DNA of 5,454 nt from Bacteroidota bacterium (GTDB taxonomy: Bacteria; Bacteroidota; Bacteroidia; Sphingobacteriales; Sphingobacteriaceae). Below the pieces are notes generated by a model, which saw only the letters and a list, made by a program, of their open reading frames with translations, did not search any database and had not been told where the DNA came from. A program made the translations under genes and the position numbers. The stretch covers positions 1-5,454 of the forward strand of contig JABDBT010000119.1 in NCBI GenBank assembly GCA_013288465.1. Direction: 5' to 3'. This document shows positions 3,144 through 5,454 of this stretch, one piece after another (position 1 is the first letter of the stretch; each line of letters opens with the position of its first letter).

Positions 3144-5213
3144 ATGTCACAATTGAATAATTTTAAACGATATACCATTACATCGGCATTGCCTTATGCC
3201 AACGGCCCTTTACATATTGGCCATTTGGCCGGGGCGTATTTGCCTGCCGATATTTTTGTGCGCTACTTACGGCTTAAAAAGAAGGATGTGGTTTACATCT
3301 GCGGATCGGACGAGCATGGGGCGGCCATCACCATAAAAGCTAAAAAAGAAGGCACTACGCCACAGGCTATTATTGATCAATACCATAACCAGATCAAACA
3401 AAGCTTTGAAGATTTTGGTATCGCTTTTGATATTTACCACCGCACTTCATCGCCTATACATCATGACCTTTCGCAGGAGTTTTTTTTGAACCTGTATGAG
3501 AAAGGCGAGTTTATTGAAAAATACTCCGAACAATATTACGACGAGGAATACGACCAGTTTTTGGCCGACCGTTATATTATAGGTACCTGCCCCAATTGCG
3601 GCAATGAAAACGCCTATGGCGATCAATGCGAACGGTGCGGCACCTCGTTAAGCCCTACCGACCTGATTAACCCGCACTCAACCCTAAGTGGCAATGCGCC
3701 GGTATTGCGGCCAACCAAGCACTGGTATTTGCCTTTAGATAAATACCAGCCCTGGTTAGAGCAATGGATCGACGAAAAAGAAGGCGATTGGAAGGTAAAC
3801 GTATTTGGTCAGTGTAAATCATGGCTAAAATCGGGCTTGCAGCCGCGCTCCATGACCCGCGATTTGGATTGGGGCATTGATGTGCCGTTAGCCGAAGCCA
3901 AAGGCAAAAAGCTATATGTGTGGATGGACGCGCCGATAGGCTATATATCGGCCACCAAGCAATGGGCCATTGATAACGGGAAAGACTGGAAACAATACTG
4001 GAAAAAACAAGCTGATGAGGCTGATGATGCCTGTTTGATCCACTTCATTGGTAAGGATAACATAGTGTTCCACTGTATTATTTTCCCTTCTATTTTACAC
4101 GCGCACGGCGAATATGTGCTGCCACAGAATGTGCCTGCCAATGAGTTTTTAAATTTAGAGGGCGAAAAGCTTTCCACCTCGCGCAACCACGCGGTTTGGC
4201 TGCATGAGTATTTGGAAGAATTCCCCGGCAAGCAGGACGAACTGCGTTATGTATTAACCTCTATTTTACCCGAAACCAGCGACAGCGAATTTACCTGGAA
4301 GGATTACCAGGCGCGTGTAAATAACGAGCTGGTAGCCATTTTGGGCAACTTTGTAAACCGGGTAATGATATTGATGCATAAGTTTTACGAAGGTAAAGTT
4401 GAAAGCGATACCGGGAAAATTGAACTGACAGATGCCACCATAAATAACCAAATAGGCGCTTATTATGACGAGCTGGAAAGCAGCCTGGAAGCTTACCGGT
4501 TTAGGCAGGGCCTGCAAAGCGTAATGGATATTGCCCGCCTCGGTAATAAATACCTTACCGAAAAAGAACCGTGGAAAACCATTAAAACTAACCCGGCCGA
4601 CGCTAAGGAAACTTTGCATAATTGTTTGTTTATTATTGCCCATTTAGCAACCTGCGCGCAAACATTTTTACCCCATACAGCTAAAAAAATATTTGGCATG
4701 TTAAACCTTGCGGGTGAATATGCTTTTGATAGTGAAATTGTATTCGCTAACGGTCACCGGTTAAACCCGTCGGCATTATTGTTTGAAAAGGTGGAGGATG
4801 AGGTGATAGAGCAACAGATAAAAAAATTACAAGATAAAAAACAAGCTATGGAAGTAGTGGAAGAATTAACCATAATCCCCGCCAAAGAAAACATCAATTA
4901 CGAAGCTTTTGCTGCGATGGACATACGCACCGGCACCATATTAACTGCCGAAAAAGTAGCCAAAACCAAGAAACTGCTAAAATTAACCATTGATACCGGC
5001 ATAGACCAACGCACCGTAGTATCGGGCATTGCCGAACATTATGAGCCGGAAGCCATTATTGGCAGGCAGGTAAGCATTTTGGTAAACCTGGAGCCCCGCG
5101 AAATAAAAGGCATCCTATCGCAAGGCATGATCCTGATGGCGGAGAACGCCGAAGGTAAACTCAGCTTTGTAGCACCGGTGGATGCGTTTCATAATGGATC
5201 GGTGATAAGATGA
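3144..5213 (+). CDS. metG: Methionyl-tRNA synthetase (MetG)
   Basis: This 689-residue cytoplasmic enzyme charges tRNA-Met and initiator tRNA with methionine using ATP. The class I nucleotide-binding signatures are HIGH at 24-27 (ANGPLHIGHLAG) and a KMSKS-type loop, here KLSTS at 342-346. The zinc knuckle is Cys149-x2-Cys152 and Cys162-x2-Cys165. The anticodon-binding helical domain occupies about 375-545, with the usual NFVNR (402-406) and EPWK (475-478). A C-terminal tRNA-binding (Trbp111-like) domain fills about 585-689, with the MDIRTG start and REIKGILSQGMILMAE end, so this is the long dimer-forming type. The frame is open back to an ATG at 3021, but those 41 codons are repeat DNA; MSQLNNFKRYTITSALPYANG is the natural N-terminus. 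A short charged linker (about 546-575) joins the last two domains. The gene looks intact. Confidence 0.98.
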   Translation: MSQLNNFKRYTITSALPYANGPLHIGHLAGAYLPADIFVRYLRLKKKDVVYICGSDEHGAAITIKAKKEGTTPQAIIDQYHNQIKQSFEDFGIAFDIYHRTSSPIHHDLSQEFFLNLYEKGEFIEKYSEQYYDEEYDQFLADRYIIGTCPNCGNENAYGDQCERCGTSLSPTDLINPHSTLSGNAPVLRPTKHWYLPLDKYQPWLEQWIDEKEGDWKVNVFGQCKSWLKSGLQPRSMTRDLDWGIDVPLAEAKGKKLYVWMDAPIGYISATKQWAIDNGKDWKQYWKKQADEADDACLIHFIGKDNIVFHCIIFPSILHAHGEYVLPQNVPANEFLNLEGEKLSTSRNHAVWLHEYLEEFPGKQDELRYVLTSILPETSDSEFTWKDYQARVNNELVAILGNFVNRVMILMHKFYEGKVESDTGKIELTDATINNQIGAYYDELESSLEAYRFRQGLQSVMDIARLGNKYLTEKEPWKTIKTNPADAKETLHNCLFIIAHLATCAQTFLPHTAKKIFGMLNLAGEYAFDSEIVFANGHRLNPSALLFEKVEDEVIEQQIKKLQDKKQAMEVVEELTIIPAKENINYEAFAAMDIRTGTILTAEKVAKTKKLLKLTIDTGIDQRTVVSGIAEHYEPEAIIGRQVSILVNLEPREIKGILSQGMILMAENAEGKLSFVAPVDAFHNGSVIR

Positions 5214-5290
5214 TATGCGGATGTGCAGATGATTTGAATAGATGTATAAATGTGTTTGACTAATTGGGCTATAATTCGCACATTTGCACA
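5214..5290. repeat. Degenerate GATGTGCA-type inverted repeat after metG
   Basis: Directly after the metG stop codon, 5214-5229 (TATGCGGATGTGCAGA) can pair with 5275-5290 (TTCGCACATTTGCACA). Eleven of 16 pairs are Watson-Crick and two are G-U, around an A+T-rich 45-base interior. The left part also has a loose 8-base rhythm, with G at 5212, 5220, 5228, 5236, 5244 and 5252. It could be a decayed dispersed repeat or a metG 3' structure. There is no U-run after the right arm, so it is not a standard terminator. Confidence 0.45.
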
Positions 5291-5315
5291 GAATTCAAAA
5301 TATACGGTGAACGGC

Positions 5316-5350
5316 AAATCCGAAATCGTAAATCCGAATTCCGAAATCAA
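5316..5350 (+). repeat. Five 7-base tandem repeats (AAATCCG type)
   Basis: Five consecutive heptamers start at 5316, 5323, 5330, 5337 and 5344: AAATCCG, AAATCGT, AAATCCG, AATTCCG and AAATCAA. The array ends three bases before the mature tRNA-Arg 5' end, so it would occupy the tRNA upstream region or leader. No promoter consensus could be recognised between metG and the tRNA outside it. Confidence 0.75.
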
Positions 5351-5353
5351 AAT

Positions 5354-5425
5354 GGTCCCGTAGTTCAACGGATAGAATAGGAGTTTCCTAAACTCTAGAT
5401 ATGAGTTCGATTCTCGTCGGGACCA
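5354..5425 (+). tRNA. tRNA-Arg, anticodon CCT
   Basis: The 72-base cloverleaf folds cleanly. The acceptor stem is GGTCCCG (5354-5360) with CGGGACC (5418-5424). The D stem is GTTC/GAAT, the anticodon stem GGAGT/ACTCT has loop TTCCTAA, the variable loop is four bases (AGAT), and the T stem ATGAG/CTCGT has loop TTCGATT. The anticodon at 5387-5389 is CCT, which reads the arginine codon AGG. The discriminator base is A at 5425. The following bases are CAT, so the 3' CCA is not encoded and must be added by the CCA-adding enzyme. It lies 140 bases after metG on the same strand. Confidence 0.97.
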
Positions 5426-5454
5426 CATACGCTTAGTTCAAAAACAATCAAAAG

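Noticed and set aside
3941..4699. Minus-strand open frames of 96, 125 and 68 residues within metG
   Set aside because: They are shadows of the metG coding frame, mutually overlapping, without motifs or promoters.
5189..5428. Minus-strand 79-residue open frame across the metG end and tRNA
   Set aside because: It runs antisense through tRNA-Arg and the tandem repeats; its composition follows from those elements.

Overview
The window looks like a chromosomal segment from a Bacteroidota member, most likely Sphingobacteriaceae (Mucilaginibacter- or Pedobacter-like). This rests on moderate GC, A-rich translation starts without clear Shine-Dalgarno sequences, a TAnnTTTG-type -7 element before metG, the protein sequence style, and degenerate AT-rich intergenic repeats. 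The genus is inference. No gap between genes exceeds about 155 bases.

Left part (1-1451) is a compact ECF sigma factor locus. A sigma gene (247-816) is followed one base later by a short soluble zinc-binding anti-sigma-like protein (818-1093). Next comes a small exported Lys/Met-rich repeat protein (1144-1404) and a good intrinsic terminator (1419-1451). A divergent, truncated gene for an exported protein leaves the left edge (1-91, minus strand). The same bipartite motif, TTGTAAGG-N15-CGACYAAY, with an identical 15-base spacer, stands before the sigma gene, before the Lys/Met-rich gene and, on the minus strand, before the divergent gene. I read it as the target promoter of this sigma factor, which makes the sigma autoregulated and gives at least three transcription units. 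Beyond the terminator lies an exported thioredoxin-fold, peroxiredoxin-like protein (1493-2071). Sigma, anti-sigma, secreted Met-rich peptide and a nearby thiol redox protein recall the hypochlorite-scavenging SigF/NrsF/MrpX system of Azospira. The resemblance is architectural, and function here is inferred.

Right part (2078-5425) is housekeeping. It holds an S66-family LD-carboxypeptidase (minus strand, convergent with the peroxiredoxin-like gene, 6 bases apart), then methionyl-tRNA synthetase metG (plus strand, divergent from the carboxypeptidase) and tRNA-Arg(CCT). Between the carboxypeptidase and metG lies a roughly 108-bp palindromic element with a ladder of GATT/AATC tetrads in mirrored 9-8-9 spacing. 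Its left arm supplies the start codon and first residues of the carboxypeptidase. A degenerate GATGTGCA-type inverted repeat follows metG, and five 7-base repeats (AAATCCG type) lie directly before the tRNA. These look like dispersed intergenic repeats typical of such genomes.
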